This document shows, one piece after another, positions 45,699-55,267 of a DNA stretch of 64,000 bases. The translations under genes were made by a program, and so were the position numbers. The stretch is from Streptomyces noursei (GTDB lineage: Bacteria; Actinomycetota; Actinomycetes; Streptomycetales; Streptomycetaceae). The stretch spans positions 1 to 64,000 of the forward strand of contig NZ_LWBU01000395.1 of assembly GCF_001646665.1 (NCBI RefSeq), read 5' to 3'. Under the pieces are notes generated by a model that was given only the letters and a program-made list of their open reading frames with translations, ran no database searches and had not been told where the DNA came from. Positions within the stretch are counted from its first letter, which is position 1. Each line of letters begins with the position of its first letter.

Positions 45699-47176
45699 TC
45701 AGCGGCGGCGGGGCAGGGTGTGCGCCAGGCGCCGCCTGTCGCGGGCGTCCCGTACGTGCACCAGGGCGGCCTCGGCGACCTCGCGCACCGCGCTGCCCGG
45801 CTCCTCGCTGCCGAGGATGCGCGCCAGCGCCTGCGGGGCGCGGTCGTCGCCGCGCTCGGCCAGGCCCCGGGCGGCCTCGGCGGCCGTGCCGGCGTCGGGG
45901 TCGTCCAGCCGGGCGGCCAGGGCCTCCCGCAGGGCGGGGGAGTCGTCCGGCACCCGCCCGAGCGCCAGGGTCGCCCAGTCGCGCACCTCCCGGTCCCCGT
46001 CGCGGCTCAGCCCGATCAGCACCTCCACCCCTCGCGGTGTCCGGCCGGCACCAGCCCGGTGAGCGCGACGGCCACCCCGCGCCGCACACCGGCGTCGGGG
46101 TGCGCGGCGTGCCGCAGGACCTCCGGCAGCGCCGCCGGGTCGCCGAGCTGCCCGAGCGCCCCGACCACGGCGGCCACCGGCTCGGCGTCCCGCTCGGCCC
46201 GCGCCATCTCCCGCAGGACCGGCAGGACCCGCTCCGCGCCGGCGCCGAGCCGGCCGAGGACGTCCGCCGCGAGCGCCCGGCGCAGCGGGTCGTCGCTCGC
46301 GGCCCAGCCGAGCGCCGCCTCCAGCGTCTCCCCGTCGCCGCGCCCGCACAGCGCGGTCACCGCCTCGGTCCAGTCGTCCCGCGCGGGGTCGCCGCAGCGC
46401 AGGGCCCGACCGGCCAGCTCCTCCGGGCCGGTGCGGACGCCCAGCGCGGTCTCCAGCAGCGTGGCGATCGCCGCGTGCCCGGTCTGCTGCTCGGCTCCCG
46501 GCCCGGGCACGCCGTCGCGCAGCAGCTCCACCACGACGGTCACCCCGCCGTCCTCCGGCACCCGCCGGACCACCACCTCGTACCCGTCGGGCCCGTACGC
46601 CTCGGCGAGGTCGCGCCGCAGCGCCTCCGCCACGTCCGTCCCGGCCCACCGCAGCGCCTCGCGCAGGGCCTGCTCCGCTCCGGGCGCACCGCGCTCCAGC
46701 AGGGCCCGCACCACCGAGGGGGAGCCGCGCCGGGCGGCGGTGACCAGGGGCGGCTCCGTGCCGTTCCCCGTCCCGGGCAGGCCGGGGTCGGCGCCGTGCT
46801 CCAGCAGGGCCTGCACGGTGTCGGTGAACCCCTGGCGCACGGCCCACCCCAGCGCGGTGAACCCGAACGCCTCGCGCCGGTCCACCTCCGCGCCCGCGGC
46901 GAGCAGGGCGCGCACCGCCCCGGTGTGGCCGTGGCACGCGGCACCGCACAGCGGCAGGTCCCCGCCGTCCGCCCCGCTCGCACGGTCGGGGTCCGCCCCG
47001 GCGGCGAGCAGCAGCCGGACGATCCCCGCGCGGCCGTTCACCGCGGCCAGGTAGAGGGCGGTGCACCCGTCGTCGTCGGCCGCGCCGGCCGGGACCCCCG
47101 CCCGCAGCAGCCGCACCACCGCGTCCTCGTCGCCGCCGTGGACGGCTTCGAAGAGGGCCTGCGTGTCCTTGGTCAT
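45699..47176 (-). pseudogene. Ankyrin-repeat / HEAT-repeat protein, frameshifted
   Basis: From ATG 47176 the frame encodes about five ankyrin repeats ('DDDGCTALYLAAVNGRAGIV', 'GFTALGWAVRQGFTDTVQAL'), a linker, and HEAT-like repeats ('PLRRALAADVLGRLGAGAER', 'GVRRGVAVALTGLVPAGHRE'). It then stops at 46016 after 'GWRC'. The HEAT repeats continue in another frame to 45699 ('DREVRDWATLALGRVPDDSP', 'AVREVAEAALVHVRDARD'). Adding one G to the GGGG run opposite 46028-46031 would join both as '...REG-VEVLIGLSRDGD...', giving a roughly 492-residue protein. This is either a sequencing/assembly slip in a homopolymer or a recent natural frameshift. The intact form would be a protein-protein scaffold of unknown role. 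Confidence 0.8.
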
Positions 47177-47233
47177 GGCCCGAGCTTCACCCGGCGTCCG
47201 TCCGGCCGCCAAGCGGATTTCGGGGGCGGGGCC

Positions 47234-48175
47234 CTACGTGTCGCACTCCAGCACCGTCCGGCACAGCCCGCACCGGGCCCGTACCCGGCCGCGTACCGGA
47301 ATCCGGATGCGCTGGTGGCAGGTGGGGCAGGGGAAGGAGACCCGCAGTGCGGCGTCCGGGCCGCCGCCCTCGAAGGCGTACGGCAGGCCGGTCGCGGCCC
47401 CCGGGTGGTCCTGGGCGTGGCGGCGGTCCTTGGCGTAGCGGTGCCGGCCCGCCCAGCCGGCCGCCGTCAGCGGGGGCTGCCGCCCGTCGTGCAGGGCCAC
47501 TTCCCGGCCGTCGGTGTAGGCCGCGTACGCCTGCGCGCTGGTGAACCAGGGCGACGGGTCCTCCCCGAACACCAGCGCCCGCTTGGCCAGGACGTATCCG
47601 AACTCCTCCGGGGTGAGGTAGCCCAGCTTCTGGCTCGTCGCCCCGTCCTCGCGGTAGGCGTCGAGCAGCAGCCAGCCGGCCCCCAGGTAGGTCGTCACCG
47701 TGTCGGTGAGGATCTCGTTGTCCCGCGTGCCGGGGAAGCCCAGCCCGAGCCGGTGCAGCAGCACATGGGTGATCTCGTGCGCGAGGGCCGCCCCGATGTC
47801 CCGCCGGTGGGTGCGGAAGCGGTCGTTCAGCTCGACGAAGTACTCGGGTCCGGCGGCCAGTTCGACGCCGGCCGCGTGGGTCATCTCCCGGAAGCTGACG
47901 ATCATCCGGGCGTCCGGCAGCCGCAGCTGCTGCACCAGCGCGTGGGCCACCCGCTGCGCGCCCAGGTGGAGGTCGTCGCCGTCGGCGAAGGACACGTCGG
48001 CGGGGGCGACGCTGGTGGCGTACGCGTGCAGCCCCTCGCGGGTCAGCCGGCGGTACAGGGCGGTGATCGCCGCCCGCACGGTGCCGAGGTGCGGGTAGCC
48101 GTGCACGACCTCGCTGCCGTTCGCCACGTCCTGCCCCCATGTGCGACGTCGACCTTCCTCCACTGTAGAGGGCAT
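47234..48175 (-). CDS. Zinc metallopeptidase with C-terminal zinc ribbon
   Basis: A 313-residue protein. The zinc motif 'AALAHEITHVLLHRLG' (HEITH at 133-137) is followed by 'TRDNEILTDTVTTYLGAG', where Asp or Glu could supply the third ligand. The C-terminus is a zinc-ribbon-like four-cysteine module ('FPCPTCHQRIRIP' and 'RCGLCRTVLECD'). No signal peptide is seen, so it is cytoplasmic. It resembles SprT/WLM-like peptidases only in general form; I cannot name the family. The start at ATG 48175 is the longest; GTG 48127 (VANGSEV) has GGGGGCAGGAC upstream and may be the real one. Confidence 0.72.
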   Translation of the reverse strand: MPSTVEEGRRRTWGQDVANGSEVVHGYPHLGTVRAAITALYRRLTREGLHAYATSVAPADVSFADGDDLHLGAQRVAHALVQQLRLPDARMIVSFREMTHAAGVELAAGPEYFVELNDRFRTHRRDIGAALAHEITHVLLHRLGLGFPGTRDNEILTDTVTTYLGAGWLLLDAYREDGATSQKLGYLTPEEFGYVLAKRALVFGEDPSPWFTSAQAYAAYTDGREVALHDGRQPPLTAAGWAGRHRYAKDRRHAQDHPGAATGLPYAFEGGGPDAALRVSFPCPTCHQRIRIPVRGRVRARCGLCRTVLECDT

Positions 48176-48274
48176 GCCCCGGCCGGGCGGGGGCGGCGGG
48201 GCGGTGGGGGATGGCCGAAAACGCGGCCTTGTGGTCCTCGCGGCGGCCTCCGGATAATCCGGGACACGCCTTGA

Positions 48275-49126
<852 letters not shown>

Positions 49127-49136
49127 GAAGAGTCCC

Positions 49137-49185
49137 GCCGGTGGTGCCGGTCCGACCCACGGGACACCCCACCGGCACCACCGGC
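49137..49185 (+). terminator. First of two tandem hairpins after the trypsin gene
   Basis: Perfect 15-bp arms (GCCGGTGGTGCCGGT at 49137-49151; complement at 49171-49185) with a 19-nt loop, 10 nt after the stop. Confidence 0.7.
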
Positions 49186-49194
49186 ACGTACGAA

Positions 49195-49222
49195 AGGGGC
49201 AGGCCCGGCGGGGCCTGCCCCT
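49195..49222. terminator. Second tandem hairpin between trypsin and GH35 genes
   Basis: Perfect 12-bp arms (AGGGGCAGGCCC at 49195-49206; complement at 49211-49222) with a 4-nt loop. It sits in the convergent gap and can stop both transcripts. Confidence 0.8.
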
Positions 49223-49302
49223 CCCGCGCGGTGGCCGCCCGCCCGCCGACCTCGCGCCCCGCCGCCCCGCCGCCCCGCCGCACCGGGCGCCCGCCCGGCT
49301 CC

Positions 49303-51084
49303 TCACACCAGGCGTACGGAGGTCCCGGCGCCCTCCAGCTCCAGCACCCACACCTCGTTGGCGCCCTCCCGGAGCGCGGGCCCCGGCACGAACAGCGACT
49401 CCTGCGGCCCCACCCCCCAGAACCGGCCCAGGCAGAACCCGTTCACCCACACGAACCCCCGGGTCCACCCGGGCAGCTCCAGCGCCGCGTCCCCCGCACC
49501 GGCCAGCTCCACCACCGCCCGGTACAACCCCGGACACCCGGGCCCCGCCCCGTCCGCCACGGAGCCGCCCGCCCCCGAGTCGTCCGCCACGTCCCGGAAG
49601 GGGACCCTCGCCACCCCGTCCGCCGTGAACGCGTCCAGCCGCAACCCCCGCGCCCGCACCCCGTGCAGGTACTGCCGCTCGTGCAGCAGCCCGCCGGTGA
49701 TCCCCTTCTCCTCCGCCAGCCGCGGCCCGTAGCCCACCCGCCCCAGCGACTCCACCCACAGCTCCACCTCCGCCGGCCCCGCCACCGGCTCCGCCAGCAC
49801 CACGTGCTCCCCCTCCAGCACACCCGCCCGCACCCCGTCCACGTACACCACCGCACGGTCCCGCAACCCCGCCACCGACAGCGGATACGGCCCGCGCGGC
49901 CCGGGGACGCGGAACCGGTAGCGCACCAGCCCCCGGTCCACCCCCAGCTCCTCGAAGGACGGCGGCACCGGCCCCTCCCGCTCCTCGCCGCCCAGCACCT
50001 CCAGCACCCCCTCCAGCGGCGCCCACCGCGCGAACCGGACGACCACCCGCCCCGCCAGCCGCGGCGGCGGCGCCGGCGCCGGCGGCAGCGGGCCGTCCGC
50101 GTACCGCGCCAGCACCTCCCGGAACGCCCAGAACTTCGCCGTCGGCAGCCCCGCCTCGTCGACCGGCGCGTCGTAGTCGTACGACGTCACCGTCGCCTCC
50201 AGCGGACCGTCGTGCAGCGGACCCGACCGGTTCGCGCCCGCCCACCCGCCGAAGGACGTCCCCCCGTGCGCCATGTAGACGTTGACCGACGCCCCGCACT
50301 CCAGGACCTCCGCCAGCGCCGCCGCCGCGTCCCCCGCGTCCCGCACCGCGTGCGCCTCGCCCCAGTGGTCGAACCAGCCGCACCAGAACTCCATGCACAT
50401 CAGCGGCCCCCGCTCCCGGTGCCGCCGCAGCGCCTCGAACGCCGCCCGCGCCCCCGACCCGAAGTTCACCGTCGCCAGCACCCCCGTCACCGACCCACCC
50501 GTCAGCATGTGGTCCTCCGGCCCGTCCGACGTGCACAGCGGCACACTCACCCCGCACGCGACGAGCAGGTCCGCGACCCACCGCGGATGGTCCCGGTCCG
50601 AGCCCCAGCTCCCGTACTCGTTCTCCGCCTGCACCAGGACCACCGGGCCACCCCGGTCGACCTGCCGCGCCACCACCTGCGGCAGCAGCGTGCGGAACCA
50701 GCGCGTGACGTGCCCCAGGTACTCCGCGTCCCGCGTCCGCACCCGCCGCCCCAGCCGCCCCGTCAGCCAGTGCGGCAGCCCACCGTTCTCCCACTCCGCG
50801 CAGATGTACGGACCCGGCCGCACGATCGCCCACAGGCCCGCCTCCCGCACCGCGTCCAGGAAACGCCCCACCGCCGCCACGTCCCGGTGGCGCCCCGGCT
50901 CCGGCTCGTGCAGGTTCCACGGCACGTACGTCTCCACACAGTTCAGGCCCATCGCCCGCAGCATCGCCAGCCGGTGACCCCACTGCCCCTCGTGCACCCG
51001 GAAGTAGTGCAACGCCCCCGACAGCAACCGCACCGGCCTCCCGTCCAGCAGGAAGTCCCGGTCGCCCACCGTGAAACCGGCCAC
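49303..51084 (-). CDS. GH35 beta-galactosidase
   Basis: A 593-residue glycoside hydrolase. The TIM-barrel part shows 'DRDFLLDGRPVRLLSGALHY', 'RAMGLNCVETYVPWNLHEPE', 'AIVRPGPYICAEWENGGLPH', the acid/base Glu in 'VVLVQAENEYGSWG' and the nucleophile Glu in 'LMCMEFWCGWFDHWGE'. 'NVYMAHGGTSFGGWAG' completes the site. C-terminal jelly-roll domains end in 'GFVWVNGFCLGRFWGVGPQE'. No signal peptide is seen, so it acts inside the cell on imported beta-galactosides. GTG 51084 is preferred; GTG 51093 is possible. It is divergent from an AraC regulator 133 nt away, which likely controls it. Confidence 0.93.
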   Translation of the reverse strand: MAGFTVGDRDFLLDGRPVRLLSGALHYFRVHEGQWGHRLAMLRAMGLNCVETYVPWNLHEPEPGRHRDVAAVGRFLDAVREAGLWAIVRPGPYICAEWENGGLPHWLTGRLGRRVRTRDAEYLGHVTRWFRTLLPQVVARQVDRGGPVVLVQAENEYGSWGSDRDHPRWVADLLVACGVSVPLCTSDGPEDHMLTGGSVTGVLATVNFGSGARAAFEALRRHRERGPLMCMEFWCGWFDHWGEAHAVRDAGDAAAALAEVLECGASVNVYMAHGGTSFGGWAGANRSGPLHDGPLEATVTSYDYDAPVDEAGLPTAKFWAFREVLARYADGPLPPAPAPPPRLAGRVVVRFARWAPLEGVLEVLGGEEREGPVPPSFEELGVDRGLVRYRFRVPGPRGPYPLSVAGLRDRAVVYVDGVRAGVLEGEHVVLAEPVAGPAEVELWVESLGRVGYGPRLAEEKGITGGLLHERQYLHGVRARGLRLDAFTADGVARVPFRDVADDSGAGGSVADGAGPGCPGLYRAVVELAGAGDAALELPGWTRGFVWVNGFCLGRFWGVGPQESLFVPGPALREGANEVWVLELEGAGTSVRLV

Positions 51085-51217
51085 GCACCCCACCCCCTCT
51101 TCCGGCCACCCGCACCGCGCCCCACTGTCGCCCCCTGGCGGCCGGCCGGTCCATGGACAAAGATCGGCGCCGGTTGGACGGACACGAACCCGCGACGACG
51201 CGCCGGGGAGGCCGCGG

Positions 51218-52105
51218 ATGTACCACACCTGGATGCGCTTCTTCACGCCCGGCCCCCTGCACCGGCGGCTCGGCCTCGTCTGCCTCGGCGTCGGACTCCA
51301 GCACGGCGCCCTCCCCGCGGTCGGCCCCCGCACCCTCGACCACCATGTCGCCGTGGTGATCGACGCCGGCCGCGGCTGGTACCGGTTCCCCGACGGGCGG
51401 CGCACCCCCGTCACCGCACCCGCCCTCCTCTGGCTCACCCCCGGCGTACCCCACCACTACGCCCCCGACCCGGCCACCGGCTGGGACGAGGGCTTCGTCG
51501 ACTTCACCGGACCGGTCACCGCCACCTACACCGAACTCGGCTGCATCGAACCCGACCGCCCCGTCGTCCCCCTCACCGACGCGGGGCCCGCCCGCTCCGT
51601 CATCGGCCGGATCGCGCGTGCCGCCCGGCGCGGCAACCCCCTCCTGGAGGTCGAGACCTCCGCCGCCGTCCACGAACTGCTCGTCACCCTGCGCCGCACC
51701 CGCGCCGACACCACCCCCGACGGCACCCCCGTCCTCACGGCCCTCGCCCGCGACGCCTGCCGCCCCCTGACCGTCGCCGAACACGCCGCCCGCAACGGCA
51801 TGACCCCCGCCGAGCTGCGCACCGCCGTACGCCGCGGCGCGGGCTGCAGCCCCAAGGACTACCTGCTCGGCATCCGCCTGGGCCGCGCCAAGGAACTCCT
51901 CGCCGGCACCGACCTGCCCGTCGCGGCCGTCGCCCGCCGCGTCGGCTACGACGACCCCGCCTACTTCTCCCGCCTGTTCACCCGCCGTGTCGGCACCGCA
52001 CCCGTCCGCTTCCGCCGGCAGCAGGGACGCGCCGTACCGGGCGGCTGGAGCACCCGGATCCCGGATGCCGAACACCCGCCGACGATCATCACGGGACACG
52101 TCTAA
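51218..52105 (+). CDS. AraC-family transcriptional regulator
   Basis: A 295-residue protein. An N-terminal cupin-like ligand-binding domain ('DHHVAVVIDAGRGWYRFPDG', 'LTPGVPHHYAPDPATGWDEG') precedes a C-terminal double helix-turn-helix: 'TVAEHAARNGMTPAELRTAV' and 'LPVAAVARRVGYDDPAYFSR', ending 'LFTRRVGTAPVRFRR'. These are the AraC signature. It probably senses a sugar and activates the divergent GH35 beta-galactosidase gene. ATG 51218 has GGGGAGG upstream; longer in-frame starts are less likely. Confidence 0.93.
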   Translation: MYHTWMRFFTPGPLHRRLGLVCLGVGLQHGALPAVGPRTLDHHVAVVIDAGRGWYRFPDGRRTPVTAPALLWLTPGVPHHYAPDPATGWDEGFVDFTGPVTATYTELGCIEPDRPVVPLTDAGPARSVIGRIARAARRGNPLLEVETSAAVHELLVTLRRTRADTTPDGTPVLTALARDACRPLTVAEHAARNGMTPAELRTAVRRGAGCSPKDYLLGIRLGRAKELLAGTDLPVAAVARRVGYDDPAYFSRLFTRRVGTAPVRFRRQQGRAVPGGWSTRIPDAEHPPTIITGHV

Positions 52106-52116
52106 GCTCGCTCCCC

Positions 52117-52434
52117 ATGAGCACCAGCGAGACCGAGGACTCCGTACACGCCGAGCTGACCCGCCTGCGCGAGAGCATCGACAACATCGACGCGGCGGTC
52201 GTCCACATGCTGGCCGAGCGCTTCAAGTGCACCCAGCAGGTCGGCCACCTCAAGGCCCGCCACCACCTGCCCCCGGCCGACCCGGCCCGCGAGGCCCGCC
52301 AGATCGCCCGGCTGCGGCAGCTCGCGGAGAGCGCCAACCTCGACCCCGCGTTCGCCGAGAAGCTGCTGAACTTCATCATCGCCGAGGTGATCCGCCACCA
52401 CGAGACCATCGCCGGCGGCGCCCGGACCACCTGA
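52117..52434 (+). CDS. Chorismate mutase (AroQ type)
   Basis: A 105-residue all-helical protein matching the AroQ chorismate mutase fold: 'ELTRLRESIDNIDAAVVHML', 'AERFKCTQQVGHLKARHHLP', 'PADPAREARQIARLRQLAES', and 'FAEKLLNFIIAEVIRHHETI'. Active-site residues include the first-helix Arg, Lys in 'HLKARH' and the Arg in 'PAREARQ'. It converts chorismate to prephenate for Phe/Tyr. The ATG at 52117 lacks a ribosome site and lies eight bases after TAAGCT, so a leaderless start is likely. It competes with TrpE (same window) for chorismate. Confidence 0.92.
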   Translation: MSTSETEDSVHAELTRLRESIDNIDAAVVHMLAERFKCTQQVGHLKARHHLPPADPAREARQIARLRQLAESANLDPAFAEKLLNFIIAEVIRHHETIAGGARTT

Positions 52435-52532
52435 CCCGCACCACCCGGACGGCACCGGCGCACGACCCCGCCCGCTCAGCCCTGAGATGAACACCCGTGC
52501 CCCGGCCCCGCCCCATCGGGCAGCATGGCCCC

Positions 52533-55016
52533 ATGCCCGTACTGACGCGCGACGAAGCGCAGACCCGAGCCCGGCTCCTCGACGTCCACCGCTACACGGT
52601 CGGCCTCGACCTGACGACCGGGGAAGAGACCTTCGACTCCACCACCGTCATCCACTTCACCGCCCGCACCGGCGGCACCACCTTCGTCGAGCTCAAGCCG
52701 GCCACCCTGCGCTCCGTCACCCTCGACGGCGCACACCTCGACCCGGAGACCCTCGCCGACAACCGGCTGCCCCTCACCCTCACCGAGGGCGAGCACACCC
52801 TCCGCGTCGACGCCGCCATGCGCTACTCGCGCACCGGCGAGGGCATGCACCGCTTCACCGACCCCAGCGACGGCGAGACCTACGTCTACACCCAGCTGTT
52901 CATGGAGGACGTCCAGCGGGTCTTCGCCGCCTTCGACCAGCCCGACCTCAAGGCGGTCTTCGACGTCTCCGTCACCGCCCCCGACCGCTGGACCGTCCTC
53001 GCCAACGGCGTCACCACCCACCAGGGCGACGGCCGCTGGCAGGCCGCCCCCACCCCGCTGATCTCCACCTACCTCGTCGCCGTCGCCGCCGGCCCCTGGC
53101 ACTCCGTCCGCACCGAGCACGCCGGCCTGCCCTTCGGCATCCACTGCCGCCGCTCCCTCGCCCCGTACCTCGACGCCGACGCCGACGAGATCCTCGACGT
53201 CACCCGCCAGTGCTTCGACCGGTACCACGAGAAGTTCGACGAGCCCTACCCCTTCGACTCCTACGACCAGGCCTTCGTCCCCGAGTTCAACGCGGGCGCC
53301 ATGGAGAACCCCGGGCTCGTCACCTTCCGCGACGAGTTCGTCTACCGCTCCGCCGTCACCGTCACCGAACGCCAGACCCGCGCCATGGTCATCGCCCACG
53401 AAATGGCCCACATGTGGTTCGGCGACCTCGTCACCCTCAAGTGGTGGGACGACATCTGGCTCAACGAGTCCTTCGCCGAGTACATGGGCTACCAGATCAT
53501 CAACGAGGCCACCAGCCGCTTCCCCGACACCTGGATCGACTTCGGCGTCGCCCGCAAGGCCTGGGGGTACGACGCCGACCAGCGCCCCTCCACCCACCCC
53601 GTCGCCCCCGACCCCGAGGCCGTCCCCGACACCGCCTCCGCGATGCTCAACTTCGACGGCATCTCCTACGCCAAGGGCGCCTCCGCCCTCCGCCAGCTCG
53701 TCGCCTGGCTCGGCGAGAAGGACTTCCTGGCCGGCATCAACACCCACTTCACCCGCCACAAGTTCGCCAACGCCACCCTCGCCGACTTCATCGACAACCT
53801 CGCCTCCGCCACCGACCGCGACGTCCACACCTGGGCCGAGGCGTGGCTGCGCACCACCGGCGTCGACACCCTCGCACCGGCGTACGACCGGACCACCGGC
53901 ACCCTCACCGTCACCCGCACCGGCAGCCGGCCCCACCGCATCACCGCCGGCGTCTACGACCAGGACCTCGGCGACACCCGCCGCCTCGTCCTGCGCGACC
54001 GCCTGGAGATCGACGTCCCCCAGACCGCCCCGGTCAACCTCCCCGGCCCCCGCCCGGCACTCGTCGTCCTCAACGACGGCGACCACACCTACGCGAAGAT
54101 CCGCCTCGACGAGCACTCCGAGGAACGCGCCCTGCGCACCCTCTCCGGCATCCCCGACCCCCTCACCCGGGCCGTCGTGTGGAACGCCCTGCGCGACATG
54201 GTCCGCGACGGCGAACTCGAACCCGTCACCTACCTGGAGACCGCCCGCGCCCACCTCCCCGAGGAGAAGGACCTCGCGATCGTCCAGGGCGTCCTCGGCT
54301 TCGCCTCCGCCCACATCGCCGACCGCTACGTCACCGCGGAGGACCGCCCCGCCGCCCTCGCCCTCATCACCGACCTCACCCGCGACCTCATCCGCCGCAC
54401 CGAGGACGGCAGCGACCCGGGCCTGCGCCTCACCGCCGTACGCCACTACATCGACGCCACCGAGCGCGACGGCACCCTCCACGGCTGGCTCGACGAGGGC
54501 GGCGTCCCCGGCGGTCCCGAACTCGACCCCGAACTGCGCTGGCGCATCCTCGCCCGGCTCGCCGTCCTCGGCGCCACCGACGAGGCCGCCATCGCCGCCG
54601 AACTCGACCGCGACCCCAGCGCCACCGGCCAGGAGGGCGCCGCCCGCTGCCGGGCCGCCCTGCCCACCGCCGAGGCGAAGGCCGCGGCCTGGGAGCGCAT
54701 GTTCACCTCCGACGACCTCTCCAACTACCTGTTCACCGCCACCGCGCAGGGCTTCTGGCAGCCCGAACAGGCCGAGCTGGTACGCGAGTACGTGCCCCGC
54801 TTCTACCCCGACGCGACCGCGCTGGCCGACCGGCGCGGCCCCGCCATCGCGGAGGCGGCCGGACGCCACGCCTTCCCCGCCCACGCCGTCGACGCCGCCC
54901 ACCTCCGCCTCGCCGAACAGCACCTCGCGGCCGACGACCTCCTCCCGGCCCTCCGCCGCAAGCTGATCGACCAGATCGACGACCTCCGCCGCGCCCTCGC
55001 GGTCCGCAAGGTCTGA
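52533..55016 (+). CDS. pepN: Aminopeptidase N
   Basis: An 827-residue M1 zinc aminopeptidase of the bacterial/actinomycete type. The substrate-recognition motif 'EFNAGAMENPGLVTF' and the zinc site 'MVIAHEMAHMWFGDLVTLKW' (HExxH) are followed 18 residues later by the third ligand in 'LNESFAEYMGYQ'. The N-terminal domain begins with 'DEAQTRARLLDVHRYTVGLD', and the C-terminal helical domain extends from about residue 530. It removes N-terminal residues from peptides in the cytoplasm. ATG 52533 (MPVLTRDEAQ) is preferred over the upstream in-frame codon at 52497 because family members begin there. No ribosome site; CAGCAT six bases ahead. Confidence 0.95.
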   Translation: MPVLTRDEAQTRARLLDVHRYTVGLDLTTGEETFDSTTVIHFTARTGGTTFVELKPATLRSVTLDGAHLDPETLADNRLPLTLTEGEHTLRVDAAMRYSRTGEGMHRFTDPSDGETYVYTQLFMEDVQRVFAAFDQPDLKAVFDVSVTAPDRWTVLANGVTTHQGDGRWQAAPTPLISTYLVAVAAGPWHSVRTEHAGLPFGIHCRRSLAPYLDADADEILDVTRQCFDRYHEKFDEPYPFDSYDQAFVPEFNAGAMENPGLVTFRDEFVYRSAVTVTERQTRAMVIAHEMAHMWFGDLVTLKWWDDIWLNESFAEYMGYQIINEATSRFPDTWIDFGVARKAWGYDADQRPSTHPVAPDPEAVPDTASAMLNFDGISYAKGASALRQLVAWLGEKDFLAGINTHFTRHKFANATLADFIDNLASATDRDVHTWAEAWLRTTGVDTLAPAYDRTTGTLTVTRTGSRPHRITAGVYDQDLGDTRRLVLRDRLEIDVPQTAPVNLPGPRPALVVLNDGDHTYAKIRLDEHSEERALRTLSGIPDPLTRAVVWNALRDMVRDGELEPVTYLETARAHLPEEKDLAIVQGVLGFASAHIADRYVTAEDRPAALALITDLTRDLIRRTEDGSDPGLRLTAVRHYIDATERDGTLHGWLDEGGVPGGPELDPELRWRILARLAVLGATDEAAIAAELDRDPSATGQEGAARCRAALPTAEAKAAAWERMFTSDDLSNYLFTATAQGFWQPEQAELVREYVPRFYPDATALADRRGPAIAEAAGRHAFPAHAVDAAHLRLAEQHLAADDLLPALRRKLIDQIDDLRRALAVRKV

Positions 55017-55032
55017 CCCCCGGCCCCGCCCC

Positions 55033-55076
55033 GCCCCGCCCGACGACCGGCCCACGGCCGGCGACCCGGGCGGGGC
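55033..55076 (+). terminator. Nested hairpin after pepN
   Basis: Outer arms GCCCCGCCCG (55033-55042) / CGGGCGGGGC (55067-55076) enclose an inner stem CCGGCC-CAC-GGCCGG (55047-55061). It begins 16 nt after the stop. Confidence 0.65.
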
Positions 55077-55267
55077 AGCCCGGCGGGGCCTCCGGGCGGG
55101 GCCGCCGGGCCGGAGCGCACCCGCACCCCCCGCCCCCACGCACCGGCAACCACCGCACCGCCCCCATAGCACGCCCGGCGCGCCCCGCAACCCCCTCGTC
55201 CCCCTTTCGGGTAGCGATCGCCCCACGGCGCAACCACGCCCCGCCGCACCGCGCCACGCTGGGCGAC

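Noticed and set aside
49141-52434. A 1097-codon plus-strand frame running opposite the GH35 gene into chorismate mutase
   Set aside because: Only its last 105 codons (the chorismate mutase) look like protein; the rest is shadow.
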